64,000 bases of DNA. It comes from Nonlabens antarcticus (lineage in GTDB: Bacteria; Bacteroidota; Bacteroidia; Flavobacteriales; Flavobacteriaceae). The stretch lies in assembly GCF_015356755.1 (NCBI RefSeq), contig NZ_JADFCO010000060.1:1-64000 (forward strand), read 5' to 3'. The position numbers were made by a program, and so were the translations under genes. The notes beneath the pieces are model-generated. The model searched no databases. It had not been told where the DNA came from and saw only the letters and a list, made by a program, of their open reading frames with translations. Below are positions 13,952 through 23,106 of this stretch, piece by piece (position 1 is the stretch's first letter; each line of letters begins with the position of its first letter).

Positions 13952-15922
13952 ATGCAGCAGATTCTCATCAACGCTTCAGTTTGCTTATTCAGCTTGTGGC
14001 TGGTTTATAAACTCTTGTTGGAAAACACGAGTTGGCACCGCTTTAAGCGCTTCTATTTATTAGGTGCTGTGGTGGTTTCTGCTGTAATTCCGTTTTTAGT
14101 GGTGAGAACTGTTGTGGTACCGTTGGAATTGACGGCACCCAGAGCATTTCCACAATTTGAGGCACTGGAAACCACGGTAGCCGACTCTGGTTTTGAATGG
14201 AACTGGAGCCTTGTTCTAATATCTGTTTACATTATAGGAGTTATGATCATGGGATTCCGTTTTGCGAGGAACCTTTACGGATTGCGCATCAAATCCACGG
14301 ATGAAATTAGCAGTTACGAATCCTATATTCTGGTACTTAGAAAGCTGGTGGAAGTACCACATTCCTTTTTCAATAGGATCTATGCTGCTGCAACAGATTA
14401 TAAAGCGGACAATATTCCAGATTCTGTGCTGCAACATGAAAAAGCACATCTGGATCAGAAACACAGTTGGGATATTTTAATCTTGGAAATCCTGATGGTT
14501 GCGATGTGGTTCAACCCGCTATTGTATTTGATCAAATTTTCCATCAAACTCAACCACGAGTTCCTGGCAGATCAAGCCGTTTTATCGAATGGTGTCGACA
14601 CCAAAACCTATCAAGAAACGCTACTCGCTTATTCGGCAAACAGTCAGAATAGAGCATTAGCAAACACTTTTAATTTTCCCATCATCAAAAAAAGATTTAC
14701 CATTATGAAAACAAACACCACCACCGCCAGCGGACTTTTAAGAAGTCTTGCCATTGTTCCAGTTCTTGCCCTGCTTGTGATAAGTTGTGGACAAGAAGAA
14801 ATAGTCACCGAGCCTGAGGTTATTGAGATTGTTGAAGATGTCCCTATTCAACTTGTAGATAAAAAAAATAGAATATTTATTCTCACAGGTCAAAAAAACG
14901 GAACAGCATTAGTTGAAGGAAGTGAATATAGCTATAAGACTGAAGAAGGTAATATCATATTGTATGATGATGCTGGAAATATTCAAGATTTTCAGAAGCG
15001 AGGTTATGAAATTATCAAAGTAGACGCAATTAATTTGAAAACTGAGGGTGCTGAAACCATAGATGTTGTAGAAGTTATCGAAAATTTCACTGTAGAAGAT
15101 ATCGCTCGGTACAATCGTCTAGCTAGAAAACACGCATCCCTAATTGAAGAAGTGGGCCATTCTATTTACCTTAAAAATGAAACTGTCCATCTAGTAAATA
15201 TTTGGAAAGCCATGTCTGATGAACAACGAGCAAAAGCAGAACCATGGCCGTACTTAAGATTTGACGGCAACAAAGCTGGTGAGATTGCTCCTCCTCCTCC
15301 AGCACCTCTGACAGCATTGCAATACATTGAGGCAAATAAAGAGGATTTGATTTACTACATCAACAATAGAAAAGTAGGTGCAGCAACAGCAATCAAAACC
15401 ATCAAAACTATCGGGCAGGATAAAGTTGAAATTTCTAAAGATGCAAATGGAAAACAAAGTATCAAGATTAAATTGTCATCTGATGACATGAAGTTGCTTC
15501 CACCACCGCCACCACCGCCGTCTAGAGCGAGTATGCTTAAAGGAGTTAATAACGGTTCTATAGTAGTTTATATTAATGGCAAAATTGCTAGAGAAGAACA
15601 TATCGAAAAACTTCCTAGCGTCTTTATAAACGGAACTTTTAAATCTGAAAACAGAAATGGCATTCTATATTTTTATTATGATCAGAAGAAACAAAATGAA
15701 CTATTAGAAAGCAGCAAATCAAAAAATAAAAACCTGAAACAAGCTTTAAATGCCTCCGTTGAAAAGGTGTCTATAGACTATGCTCAAGTTGATCGTCAAG
15801 ATACGATCACATGGAAAAAAAGTTTTGCAAAAAGCTACAATCAAATTCAAAAAAAGAATATGAAAAATGGATCTTGGAAAGATGTTGAAGGTTTTTTAAA
15901 GAATGGTAATTCCGAATACTAA
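13952..15922 (+). CDS. BlaR1-like M56 metallopeptidase, copy 1
   Basis: The protein is 656 residues. The N-terminal half is membrane-embedded with a cytoplasmic zinc peptidase domain carrying HEKAH (His162, Glu163, His166) and a downstream NHEFLADQAVL. A further hydrophobic segment, LLRSLAIVPVLALLVISC, leads to an extracytoplasmic C-terminal region of ~380 residues. This has PPPPPPPS and a module (ALQYIEANKEDLIYYINNRK...VEISKDANG) that is not a penicillin-binding sensor domain as in true BlaR1. It probably senses a different signal and triggers cleavage of the BlaI protein encoded just upstream. It is closely related to the next gene over the first ~270 residues. Confidence 0.85.
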   Translation: MQQILINASVCLFSLWLVYKLLLENTSWHRFKRFYLLGAVVVSAVIPFLVVRTVVVPLELTAPRAFPQFEALETTVADSGFEWNWSLVLISVYIIGVMIMGFRFARNLYGLRIKSTDEISSYESYILVLRKLVEVPHSFFNRIYAAATDYKADNIPDSVLQHEKAHLDQKHSWDILILEILMVAMWFNPLLYLIKFSIKLNHEFLADQAVLSNGVDTKTYQETLLAYSANSQNRALANTFNFPIIKKRFTIMKTNTTTASGLLRSLAIVPVLALLVISCGQEEIVTEPEVIEIVEDVPIQLVDKKNRIFILTGQKNGTALVEGSEYSYKTEEGNIILYDDAGNIQDFQKRGYEIIKVDAINLKTEGAETIDVVEVIENFTVEDIARYNRLARKHASLIEEVGHSIYLKNETVHLVNIWKAMSDEQRAKAEPWPYLRFDGNKAGEIAPPPPAPLTALQYIEANKEDLIYYINNRKVGAATAIKTIKTIGQDKVEISKDANGKQSIKIKLSSDDMKLLPPPPPPPSRASMLKGVNNGSIVVYINGKIAREEHIEKLPSVFINGTFKSENRNGILYFYYDQKKQNELLESSKSKNKNLKQALNASVEKVSIDYAQVDRQDTITWKKSFAKSYNQIQKKNMKNGSWKDVEGFLKNGNSEY

Positions 15923-15936
15923 CATCATAATTAAAC

Positions 15937-17688
15937 ATGCAAAACTTCCTAATCAACAGCTCAATTTGCTTATTCAGCTTGTGGCTGGTATACAAATTGC
16001 TGCTGGAAAATACGAGTTGGCATCGCTTTAAGCGGTTCTATTTATTGGGGTCTTTATTGGTTTCTGTTGTAATTCCGTTTTTGGTGGTGCGTACTGTGGT
16101 GATTCCAGTACAGCAAAGCATGCCAATGGCTTTTCCACAATTTGGAGCTGTGGAAGGAACTGGAACTGTTGCTGCGATAAGCAATCCGGGCTTTGAGTTA
16201 GATTGGAGCTTAGTTATAATGTTGGTTTATTTCATAGGAGTTTTGATAATGGGAATCCGTTTTGCGAGGAACCTTTACGGATTGCGCATAAAATCCACGG
16301 ATGAAATTAGCAGTTACGAATCCTATATTCTGATACTTAGAAAGCTGGTAGAAGTTCCGCATTCCTTTTTCAATAGGATCTATGCATCTGCAACAGATTA
16401 TGAAGCGGGCAGCATTCCAGATTCTGTGTTACAACACGAGAAAGCACATCTGGAGCAGAAACACAGTTGGGATATTTTAATTCTAGAAATTCTGATGGTT
16501 GCGATGTGGTTCAACCCGTTATTATACCTGATTAAATATTCCATCAAACTCAACCACGAATTCCTGGCAGATCAAGCCGTTTTATCGAATGGAATCAACA
16601 CCAAAACCTATCAAGAAACATTACTCGCCTATTCGGCAAACAGTCAGAATAGAGCTTTAGCAAACACTTTTAATTTTCCCATCATCAAAAAAAGATTTAC
16701 CATTATGAAAACAAACACCAACACCGCCAGCGGACTTTTAAGAAGTTTAGCGATTGTTCCAGTTCTTGCCTTGCTTGTTATTAGTTGTGGGAAGGAAAAT
16801 ACAGAAGTTGAACTCATTCAAAACACCCAAAAGACGATTAATATTCAAAAGGAAGATGTATCTACTAACATTCCAAACTCTTCCAATGATCCAGAGGTTA
16901 TTTACGCTGAACCTGGAGAAGTAATCACTCCTGAAATCTATCACAAGTACACAACTTTCAAAAAGTATAAAACTGGAATCCAGTATACCGACACTATTAT
17001 TGGTAAAGATTTGATTTATAGTAAGAAGTTTTCAGATTTCACGGAAGAGGAAAAAAATGGAAGGAACGGGTTTTTTCTAACTTACGTCCCAAGACCAGAA
17101 AAACCAAAACTTCCTTCAAAAGCAGAGATGAACGAATTTCTAGATGATAAGGTGTTTAGAATTTGGATTGATTCTGAAGAAGTAGAAAATGAGATCTTAA
17201 ACAATTATGAACCCAGTGATTTTAAGGATTATACCGGGCGCATGTTTGTACATAAAACAGGTAGAAAAATACATCCGCAAGCTTTTAATGTGATGTTTTC
17301 CACTCCAGAATATTATGAGAAGATGAACAAAGGAAAACAGGTGAAGTATTACGGCGATCATGATGCTACTTCTTATGAAAGTGTCATTAAGAAAAGTGGT
17401 TATTACAACAGAACAGTGGATCCTAGTCTTAATTTACCACAACAAATTTTGAGTCATATTGCATTTGGTTTCAACGGTTCGGCGCTCCTTTATTTAAACA
17501 ATGAAAGGTTTGCATACCGAGAAATATTGACAGAGTTGAAAAAGTATCCTAATGCAGAAATCGAAATAGGTTCTAGTAAAGGGAAATCATTTGCAAAAGT
17601 CAACACTAATCAGAAACTAAATGATGATGAATTGAAAGCGCTCCTAAATACTGTATCTGTAGCTTCAGAAAAGATGAAGACTAATTAA
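15937..17688 (+). CDS. BlaR1-like M56 metallopeptidase, copy 2
   Basis: This 583-residue tandem paralogue of the preceding gene starts 14 bases after it. Residues 1-280 are almost identical, including HEKAH, NHEFLADQAVL and LLRSLAIVPVLALLVISC, even at the DNA level, which shows a recent duplication or gene conversion. The outside part from residue ~285 (KENTEVELIQNTQKTI...) is unrelated to that of copy 1, so the sensor domain has been swapped or has diverged quickly. It is likely a second sensor that acts on the same BlaI. No penicillin-binding SxxK motif was found. Confidence 0.85.
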   Translation: MQNFLINSSICLFSLWLVYKLLLENTSWHRFKRFYLLGSLLVSVVIPFLVVRTVVIPVQQSMPMAFPQFGAVEGTGTVAAISNPGFELDWSLVIMLVYFIGVLIMGIRFARNLYGLRIKSTDEISSYESYILILRKLVEVPHSFFNRIYASATDYEAGSIPDSVLQHEKAHLEQKHSWDILILEILMVAMWFNPLLYLIKYSIKLNHEFLADQAVLSNGINTKTYQETLLAYSANSQNRALANTFNFPIIKKRFTIMKTNTNTASGLLRSLAIVPVLALLVISCGKENTEVELIQNTQKTINIQKEDVSTNIPNSSNDPEVIYAEPGEVITPEIYHKYTTFKKYKTGIQYTDTIIGKDLIYSKKFSDFTEEEKNGRNGFFLTYVPRPEKPKLPSKAEMNEFLDDKVFRIWIDSEEVENEILNNYEPSDFKDYTGRMFVHKTGRKIHPQAFNVMFSTPEYYEKMNKGKQVKYYGDHDATSYESVIKKSGYYNRTVDPSLNLPQQILSHIAFGFNGSALLYLNNERFAYREILTELKKYPNAEIEIGSSKGKSFAKVNTNQKLNDDELKALLNTVSVASEKMKTN

Positions 17689-17781
17689 TCTTTGAAGCAT
17701 TATAGGATTATTATCAAAAACTCTTGTAAAACGCTGGTTTACAACACAAATTTCCATATTATTAAACATATTATAATTCTC

Positions 17782-18660
17782 ATGAAAACAAAGGAAACAA
17801 ACATCAGCATCATTCTAAGAAATCTAGCTGTCATTCCAGTGCTAGCAATAATTGTTAGCTGCAGTCAAGAAGCCATTCAACCACAATCAGAGTCTGCCGT
17901 AGAAAAATCAGCGCAAATCATGCCTGAAGACCTGCCCGTTGAAGGCTTAACCGGCGCTATCACTTTGGAAGGAATAGAGTACTACTTCAAAGTGGTAGAT
18001 GGCAAAAACACCTATTATGATAAAAATGGAAGCGAAGTCGTTATAGATGAAGACGGCTCGAAGATCGATTCCATCAGAATGTTCCCTAGAAAAGGGCAGG
18101 TAATCGCTGCAAAAACTGGCACTTTAAAATATATTGAAGAGAATCAAGAAAATCTTAAATATTATATAGGCGGCATCGAGGTTACACAATCTGAAGCAGA
18201 ACAAACCATTAAAAATTCAGGAGAAGAAGGCGTTGAGATCACAAAAGATGCTGCTGGAGATCCAGCTATTCAAATTACCATGACCGCGGCCAAAAGAGCA
18301 AAAATGCCCCAATTTGGATCCATGACCACAAAAGAGGGCTCAATCCTAACGATAACTCCAACGCTTATTGATGCCAATAAAAACCAAAATAATCCTTTAT
18401 ATAGAATGAAGCGTCAGGTCATAACCGTTGCAGAGTTGCAAGAAAAGCCTGCTGATTTCTACATTGATAACGAAAAGGTTACTCTTAAAGAAGTTCATTA
18501 TTTACTGCATGATAACCCAAAGGCGGGAATTTCATTAAAGAAAAAAACGGACGGTTCAAAAGCTCTTTACATTACTTCAAGTGACATGGTGCAAAGCGAA
18601 GATGATCTGCAGGTCATTTACAGTGACCTATTTGAGACTTATAAAAAGAAAGTACAGTAA
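17782..18660 (+). CDS. lipoprotein derived from a truncated M56 gene (copy 3)
   Basis: From ATG 17782 a lipoprotein of 292 residues results, with signal LRNLAVIPVLAIIVSCSQE. This signal is homologous to the last membrane segment of the two M56 proteins. The 30 codons upstream (17692-17781, only a TTG start) still resemble the end of the peptidase domain (NTNFHIIKHIIILMKTKE versus ANTFNFPIIKKRFTIMKTN). The C-terminal module LKYIEENQENLKYYIGGIEV...VEITKDAAG matches copy 1. So the peptidase half was lost and only the outside domain stays, possibly as a stand-alone ligand-binding partner. Confidence 0.7.
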   Translation: MKTKETNISIILRNLAVIPVLAIIVSCSQEAIQPQSESAVEKSAQIMPEDLPVEGLTGAITLEGIEYYFKVVDGKNTYYDKNGSEVVIDEDGSKIDSIRMFPRKGQVIAAKTGTLKYIEENQENLKYYIGGIEVTQSEAEQTIKNSGEEGVEITKDAAGDPAIQITMTAAKRAKMPQFGSMTTKEGSILTITPTLIDANKNQNNPLYRMKRQVITVAELQEKPADFYIDNEKVTLKEVHYLLHDNPKAGISLKKKTDGSKALYITSSDMVQSEDDLQVIYSDLFETYKKKVQ

Positions 18661-19101
18661 TAGAATTGTTTCCCATTCAAGATGGTAATAGCAATAATTA
18701 ATAATGTAATCTGAGCCTATTTTTGTTATGGCTCCTCGCCTAGAAATAGGCGAGGACAGATAAGCCTTGCCGTGTACGGCGATGTTATCAGGAGTGGTTG
18801 AAGTTCCATTAAGGTTTAATGAAACTCATAATCTCACTTGAACTACGTGCAACTTCAACCTTTCCGTCTTTTTCGCTACTGCGACAAATCCACCTTACCT
18901 AATCTTAGGAAAGGCGCTTTTGACTGTTCATTTCGAATCAAAATTAGCAATAGACTATCAAGTATTCGGAGCCAAATAACCAGGAGTCATTTGGGGCAAC
19001 ATTCGAGTTAACGATTATTTTTGATATTATTTTTATTTTTCATTTTACCAGCGTAACAATTTCCCTACTAGAACGTTATACCTGCCTAACATATCATACA
19101 A
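18661..19101. other. gene-free gap with hairpins
   Basis: TCCTCGCCTA-GAAA-TAGGCGAGGA (18733-18756) is a perfect ten-pair hairpin with a GAAA loop but no T run. GGTTGAAGTT near 18796 pairs with AACTTCAACC near 18850. No protein frame is supported. A small structured RNA or 3' untranslated region is possible. Confidence 0.45.
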
Positions 19102-20202
19102 ATGCAGTCATTTTTTATTTTTTGTAGTGGTGCAGATGCAGATCTGCTGGATAATTGTAGCGCTGGAGAGCGCAATAAATACGCCGGCATAGGCGCCACC
19201 GTTTTCTTTACCGCGCTCATGGCGTTTTTTGCCGCCAGCTATGCACTTTTTACCGTATTCGATAGCTATTTAGTGGCGACGGCTTTTGGACTTGTTTGGG
19301 GGTTGTTGATCTTCAATCTGGATCGTTATATCGTTTCCACGCTTAAGAAAAGTGACAAGAAAATCAATGAGATCTGGCAGGCGACACCACGCATTTTGTT
19401 GGCGATTATTATTGCCGTAGTTATTTCCAAACCTCTCGAATTGAAGATGTTTGAAAAGGAAATTGATCAGGTTTTACTGGCGCAAAAGAACGATATGACG
19501 CTGCAAAACCAGGAGCAAGTCGGTTTATTGTATGCTGCTGAGGAGTCCGCTTTCGCGAAAGCGATACAAGATCTAAAAGACGAGGTCATCACTAAAGAGC
19601 TACAAGTAGAGCAACTTTACAGCACCTTTATTGCGGAGGCTGAAGGAACCGCGGGCACCAACAGACTTGGAAAAGGCCCGGTCTACAAAGAAAAACGTGA
19701 CAAGCACGACGCCGCACTGGCAGAGTTGATCGTTCTCAAACCGGCTAATGCAGAGAAAATAACCGCATTAGAACTACAATTATTTGAAGTGCAGGAGCAA
19801 GAAGCGGCGCAATTAATCGCAAGCCAGCCCGTCATCGACAACTTTGACGGACTCATGGCGCGTATCGCTGCATTGAACAAATTACCGTTTCTCACCTCTT
19901 TCTTTATTTTCCTATTATTCCTAGCCATTGAAACCTCTCCCATAATAGCAAAACTTCTTGCTCCCAAAGGCGAGTACGATTTCAAACTAGCCGAGCGTGA
20001 AGACCTTGTAAAATCCTGGGTCACCCAGCAAAAACAGCAGCAAACGATCATGGTCCAAACAGATCGAGACCTCAACAACCGCGTCTATGCTGATATTGCA
20101 GAGGAAGATGAGCTCTACAATTACAAAAAGAAAACCGCTCGCCAGCTCCTACAAAAACAAGCGGATGCTTTCTATGAAAAGCAGAAAGGTATTTTGGGAT
20201 AG
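19102..20202 (+). CDS. DUF4407 membrane protein
   Basis: The 366-residue protein has an N-terminal FIFCSGADADLLDNCSAGERNKYAGIGATVFFTA stretch that is characteristic of DUF4407. Hydrophobic segments lie near residues 27-50, 55-75, 95-115 and 270-290. Between the third and fourth is a long coiled-coil domain (residues ~125-255) that would lie in the periplasm. Function is unknown for the family. An iterated palindrome in the gene is read as AFAKA at the start of the coiled coil. It appears to be a single-gene unit. Confidence 0.85.
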   Translation: MQSFFIFCSGADADLLDNCSAGERNKYAGIGATVFFTALMAFFAASYALFTVFDSYLVATAFGLVWGLLIFNLDRYIVSTLKKSDKKINEIWQATPRILLAIIIAVVISKPLELKMFEKEIDQVLLAQKNDMTLQNQEQVGLLYAAEESAFAKAIQDLKDEVITKELQVEQLYSTFIAEAEGTAGTNRLGKGPVYKEKRDKHDAALAELIVLKPANAEKITALELQLFEVQEQEAAQLIASQPVIDNFDGLMARIAALNKLPFLTSFFIFLLFLAIETSPIIAKLLAPKGEYDFKLAEREDLVKSWVTQQKQQQTIMVQTDRDLNNRVYADIAEEDELYNYKKKTARQLLQKQADAFYEKQKGILG

Positions 20203-20406
20203 AGGTTTATGGAGACTAGACAAAAGACAACTCGTGTTCCCTAAGGGAATCCTCGTGACTAAAGACGTAAGACTTCTATGTACTGGCTTTAATAAATTAA
20301 ACTCAGGTTCAAATGATAGTGCTATCTAATCTTATTTCATACGTCAGCTAAGTTTGAGCGCAGCGAAAAATCGAGCTAGTCGTTTGTCATGACGTATCTT
20401 GCAGCC

Positions 20407-21099
20407 ATGTTTTTTTTACCTAAAAATCTGGACGATTATATTGTCAATCATTCTGAGGACGAGCCGCAAATCCTCAAGGATCTAACTAGGGAAACACACT
20501 TAAAAGTGCTGCAACCCATCATGCTTTCTGGCGCTTATCAAGGTCGAGTGCTCAGCATGATCTCGCATTTGCGGGCACCTAAACGAGTTCTAGAAATAGG
20601 AACCTTCACAGGCTATTCTGCCATTTGTTTGATGGAGGGAATGCCTGCGGATAGCGAACTTATCACAATCGACATTAACGAAGAATTAGAAAGCATAGCT
20701 GGAAGATATTTCAAACGCTTCAATTCGGCTTCGGATGATAAGGATTCAACTTTAGACAATGAAGCAATTTTCAGTAAAAACATTACCGTAAAGCAAGTCA
20801 TAGGCGATGCTACGCAGATTATTCCCCAACTGGAAGGCACCTTTGATCTGGTGTTTATTGATGCAGATAAGCCCAATTATGTAAACTACTTCCATCAAAT
20901 TATGGAGAAAGTGACCTCGGGTTCTCTGATCATTTCTGACAATGTATTATGGCATGGGAAAGTGGTGGAAGATGTCAATCCTAAGGATACTTCCACACCC
21001 GTATTGCTGGAATACAATCGGTTGTTGAAAGAAGACCCTAGATTGCAAACTGTACTATTATCCGTTAGGGACGGACTTACGCTTTCGCGCGTTCTTTAA
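20407..21099 (+). CDS. class I SAM-dependent O-methyltransferase
   Basis: The family is the COMT/CCoAOMT-like Methyltransf_3 group (~230 residues). The SAM-binding motif LEIGTFTGYSAICLMEGM, the acidic ITIDINEE, and the metal-binding VFIDADKPNYVNYF and IISDNVLWHGKV are present. Start 20407 (MFFLPKNLDDY) is chosen because relatives begin at this point; ATG 20389 adds six residues. The substrate is likely a catechol-like or other small molecule, not determined. Its end overlaps the convergent PAP2 gene by 42 bases. Confidence 0.88.
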   Translation: MFFLPKNLDDYIVNHSEDEPQILKDLTRETHLKVLQPIMLSGAYQGRVLSMISHLRAPKRVLEIGTFTGYSAICLMEGMPADSELITIDINEELESIAGRYFKRFNSASDDKDSTLDNEAIFSKNITVKQVIGDATQIIPQLEGTFDLVFIDADKPNYVNYFHQIMEKVTSGSLIISDNVLWHGKVVEDVNPKDTSTPVLLEYNRLLKEDPRLQTVLLSVRDGLTLSRVL

Positions 21100-21654
21100 G
21101 ACCTCAAAAAGCCAAAGCGTTAGCTTATAAAACAAATAACCCATTAAGAGTCCTACTAGCATTCCAACAGTTAGGTCTGCTGGATAATGCACGCCTATGA
21201 ACAATCGCGAAAACGCAAACATGATGGGCCATATGTAAAATAGATAGTGCCATTTTCTAGGCTTGTAATGCTGCAACAATAAAACAACAACAGTGGTCAC
21301 CGCAAAACTTACCGCACTGTGCCCAGACCAAAAGCTGAAGTTTTCAGGTGTCTGTAATATATGAATACTGTCCATCAGGATAGGCTCATTATTGGGACGC
21401 AATCGTTCCACTACGTTCTTGACCAGATTTGTCAACCATAATGTGAATACTGCAGTTGTTAGAACCATACCTATCATGGCAAAACCCTTGCGCCAGCTGG
21501 TCGATTTATAGAGTAAAAAGAAGAAAAAGAAATAAACGGGAAACCAGTGTTCAATTTTAGTTATGAAAATCCAGAACTCTGTGTACTCACCTATCGCTAA
21601 GCCATTAAAGTAGCTAAAAATATCCCGATCCAGTTGAACCAATTGTTCCCACAT
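21058..21654 (-). CDS. PAP2-family membrane phosphatase
   Basis: The 198-residue membrane protein has all three phosphatase motifs: KNVVERLRP, FWSGHSAVSFA and SRLFIGVHYPAD. Family members remove phosphate from lipid phosphates such as undecaprenyl pyrophosphate or phosphatidate at the outer face of the inner membrane, and a role in carrier-lipid recycling is plausible. Its ATG shares one base with the TatA stop (TAATG), so the two are translationally coupled. Five to six helices are predicted by eye. Confidence 0.9.
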   Translation of the reverse strand: MWEQLVQLDRDIFSYFNGLAIGEYTEFWIFITKIEHWFPVYFFFFFLLYKSTSWRKGFAMIGMVLTTAVFTLWLTNLVKNVVERLRPNNEPILMDSIHILQTPENFSFWSGHSAVSFAVTTVVVLLLQHYKPRKWHYLFYIWPIMFAFSRLFIGVHYPADLTVGMLVGLLMGYLFYKLTLWLFEVLKNARKRKSVPNG

Positions 21655-21929
21655 TAAAACTTGCGTTTGATGGAGCCCGTATCCTCGATTTGATCCTTAA
21701 CTTGTTCTATCTGCTTGGTAATCTCTTCAATATCTTGAGAAAATCCATGCTCATCTGCAGACTTAGAGATCTCATTCTTAATATCGTCTGTGGCATTACG
21801 AACGGTCTTCATGGCTTTGGCAATTCCACGAACTATTTCTGGAAGTTTGTCAGATCCAAATACCAATATGATGACTAACCCAACGATCATCATCTCTGGC
21901 GTACTTATAAAAAGTGGCAATGAAAACAT
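21654..21929 (-). CDS. tatA: Sec-independent translocase component TatA/TatB family
   Basis: The 91-residue protein has an N-terminal hydrophobic helix (MMIVGLVIILVFG), then the Tat hinge FGSDKLPEIVRGIAKAMK and an acidic amphipathic tail. TatA forms the pore for folded, twin-arginine substrates. It has TatA-like length. Coupled to the PAP2 gene downstream, which is only an operon neighbour and not a Tat component. TatC is not in this window. Confidence 0.9.
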   Translation of the reverse strand: MFSLPLFISTPEMMIVGLVIILVFGSDKLPEIVRGIAKAMKTVRNATDDIKNEISKSADEHGFSQDIEEITKQIEQVKDQIEDTGSIKRKF

Positions 21930-21984
21930 GTTGCAAATATACGATCCAGCAACGCGATAATATTTCTGTTTGTAGCATAATTAT

Positions 21985-22110
21985 TTGGGCGTTCCCACTA
22001 GAATCTTCGCTATAGCTTCATTCTAGCGGTCGAGCTTTCCGTTTCCATCTTTTAAAGCTTAAAATTCATGCTGTCGAAGGCTTTAAAAGGATTTTCACTA
22101 CAATCTCTAA
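21985..22110. repeat. dispersed intergenic repeat
   Basis: GGGCGTTCCCACTAGAATC...GATTCTAGCG-like arms followed by GAGCTTTCCGTTTCCATC and a later TTTTCACTACAATCTCTAAC. The order resembles 12959-13075. The region from 21930 to 22210 holds no gene that I can support. Confidence 0.45.
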
Positions 22111-22210
22111 CGCATACATAGTTTATAAATTAAAAGTCCATACAACTTCATAGACGTATGTCACCCTTCAAGGCCATCTCTACATTTCTTATAAGGAGTG
22201 TCTATTATAA

Positions 22211-23038
22211 TTATTGATAATTAAAGAACTCATAAGAGGTTCCTGTTCCCGTTGCGGTAGTCGTTTCCACTTCTCTAGAATTGGGAAAATCATCGTCCTG
22301 TAAAGTGTAATTATAATTGATGGATCTGTTTTCTAAAAAAGCACTGCCGACACGCTCATAATCAATCCGGGTTAAAGGTAAATATCTGGTGTATGGAATA
22401 AAGTCTTCAAACACGAGAAACCTAATCACGTCATTCATATCCCGAAATGGGTTGTTGTTTAAGAAATAGGTAAACTCTGTAAACTTTAAGATTGTCGAAC
22501 CATCGCTGGCCAACTCATCGATTCTGGAAACATTGAAATTTTCTGTGTAGGTGTACTTCAAGCGCTTCTTTAACATTGGAGTTCCAGAAGCATTTTTATC
22601 ATATGTAATCGCACGATCTATCCGGTTTTGTGAATCGATGTGCAATTCTTTGAACTCGCGGCTTTGATCTGGTTTTGTTGTGGTTATCGTGATGGTGTTG
22701 TTTTCGTAGGCTAGAGTTGCAATCGTTATTTGTGAACCTTCTATTTTATCGATTTGAGTCAATCGGTTGTTCGCAGCATAGGTGAATTGAAAGTTACTCT
22801 CAGAAGTTCCTGTAAAAGCAATGCTGGTGATTAATTGATTAATATCATATGTGATGTCTATCGAGGTCACAGGAGCTCCATTAGGTGTGTTTGAAATCAC
22901 TATACTTTCCAACCGCACCAAATCGTCCATAGGTTCATCGATATCTATTATCTCAGTTTCTTCCTGCAGATTATCATCACAGGAATACAGACCAAAAATT
23001 AGCATCGCACTCAAGACTAAAAAAATCAGCTTTCTCAT
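22211..23038 (-). CDS. hypothetical lipoprotein with YD-like repeats
   Basis: The 275-residue protein has signal MRKLIFLVLSAMLIFGLYSC and Cys-Asp-Asp after the lipobox. The rest is beta-rich with repeated segments such as FQFTYAANNRLTQIDKIEG and LKYTYTENFNVSRIDEL, reminiscent of YD/RHS-type or DUF4595-like repeats of Bacteroidetes surface lipoproteins. The longer reading frame to 23068 would run through a terminator of the upstream gene, so ATG 23038 is chosen. Function unknown; outer membrane or cell surface location is inferred. Confidence 0.75.
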   Translation of the reverse strand: MRKLIFLVLSAMLIFGLYSCDDNLQEETEIIDIDEPMDDLVRLESIVISNTPNGAPVTSIDITYDINQLITSIAFTGTSESNFQFTYAANNRLTQIDKIEGSQITIATLAYENNTITITTTKPDQSREFKELHIDSQNRIDRAITYDKNASGTPMLKKRLKYTYTENFNVSRIDELASDGSTILKFTEFTYFLNNNPFRDMNDVIRFLVFEDFIPYTRYLPLTRIDYERVGSAFLENRSINYNYTLQDDDFPNSREVETTTATGTGTSYEFFNYQ

Positions 23039-23050
23039 ATCCTCTAAACA

Positions 23051-23082
23051 TAAAAAAGCCAGATTCATTGTGAATCTGGCTT
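23051..23082 (-). terminator. terminator of the M1 peptidase gene
   Basis: AAGCCAGATTCA/TGAATCTGGCTT on the minus strand with a TTTTTT tail. It lies between the M1 stop and the lipoprotein start and decides the latter's start codon. Confidence 0.88.
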
Positions 23083-23106
23083 GATATTTATTATTTAATA
23101 AAGAAC

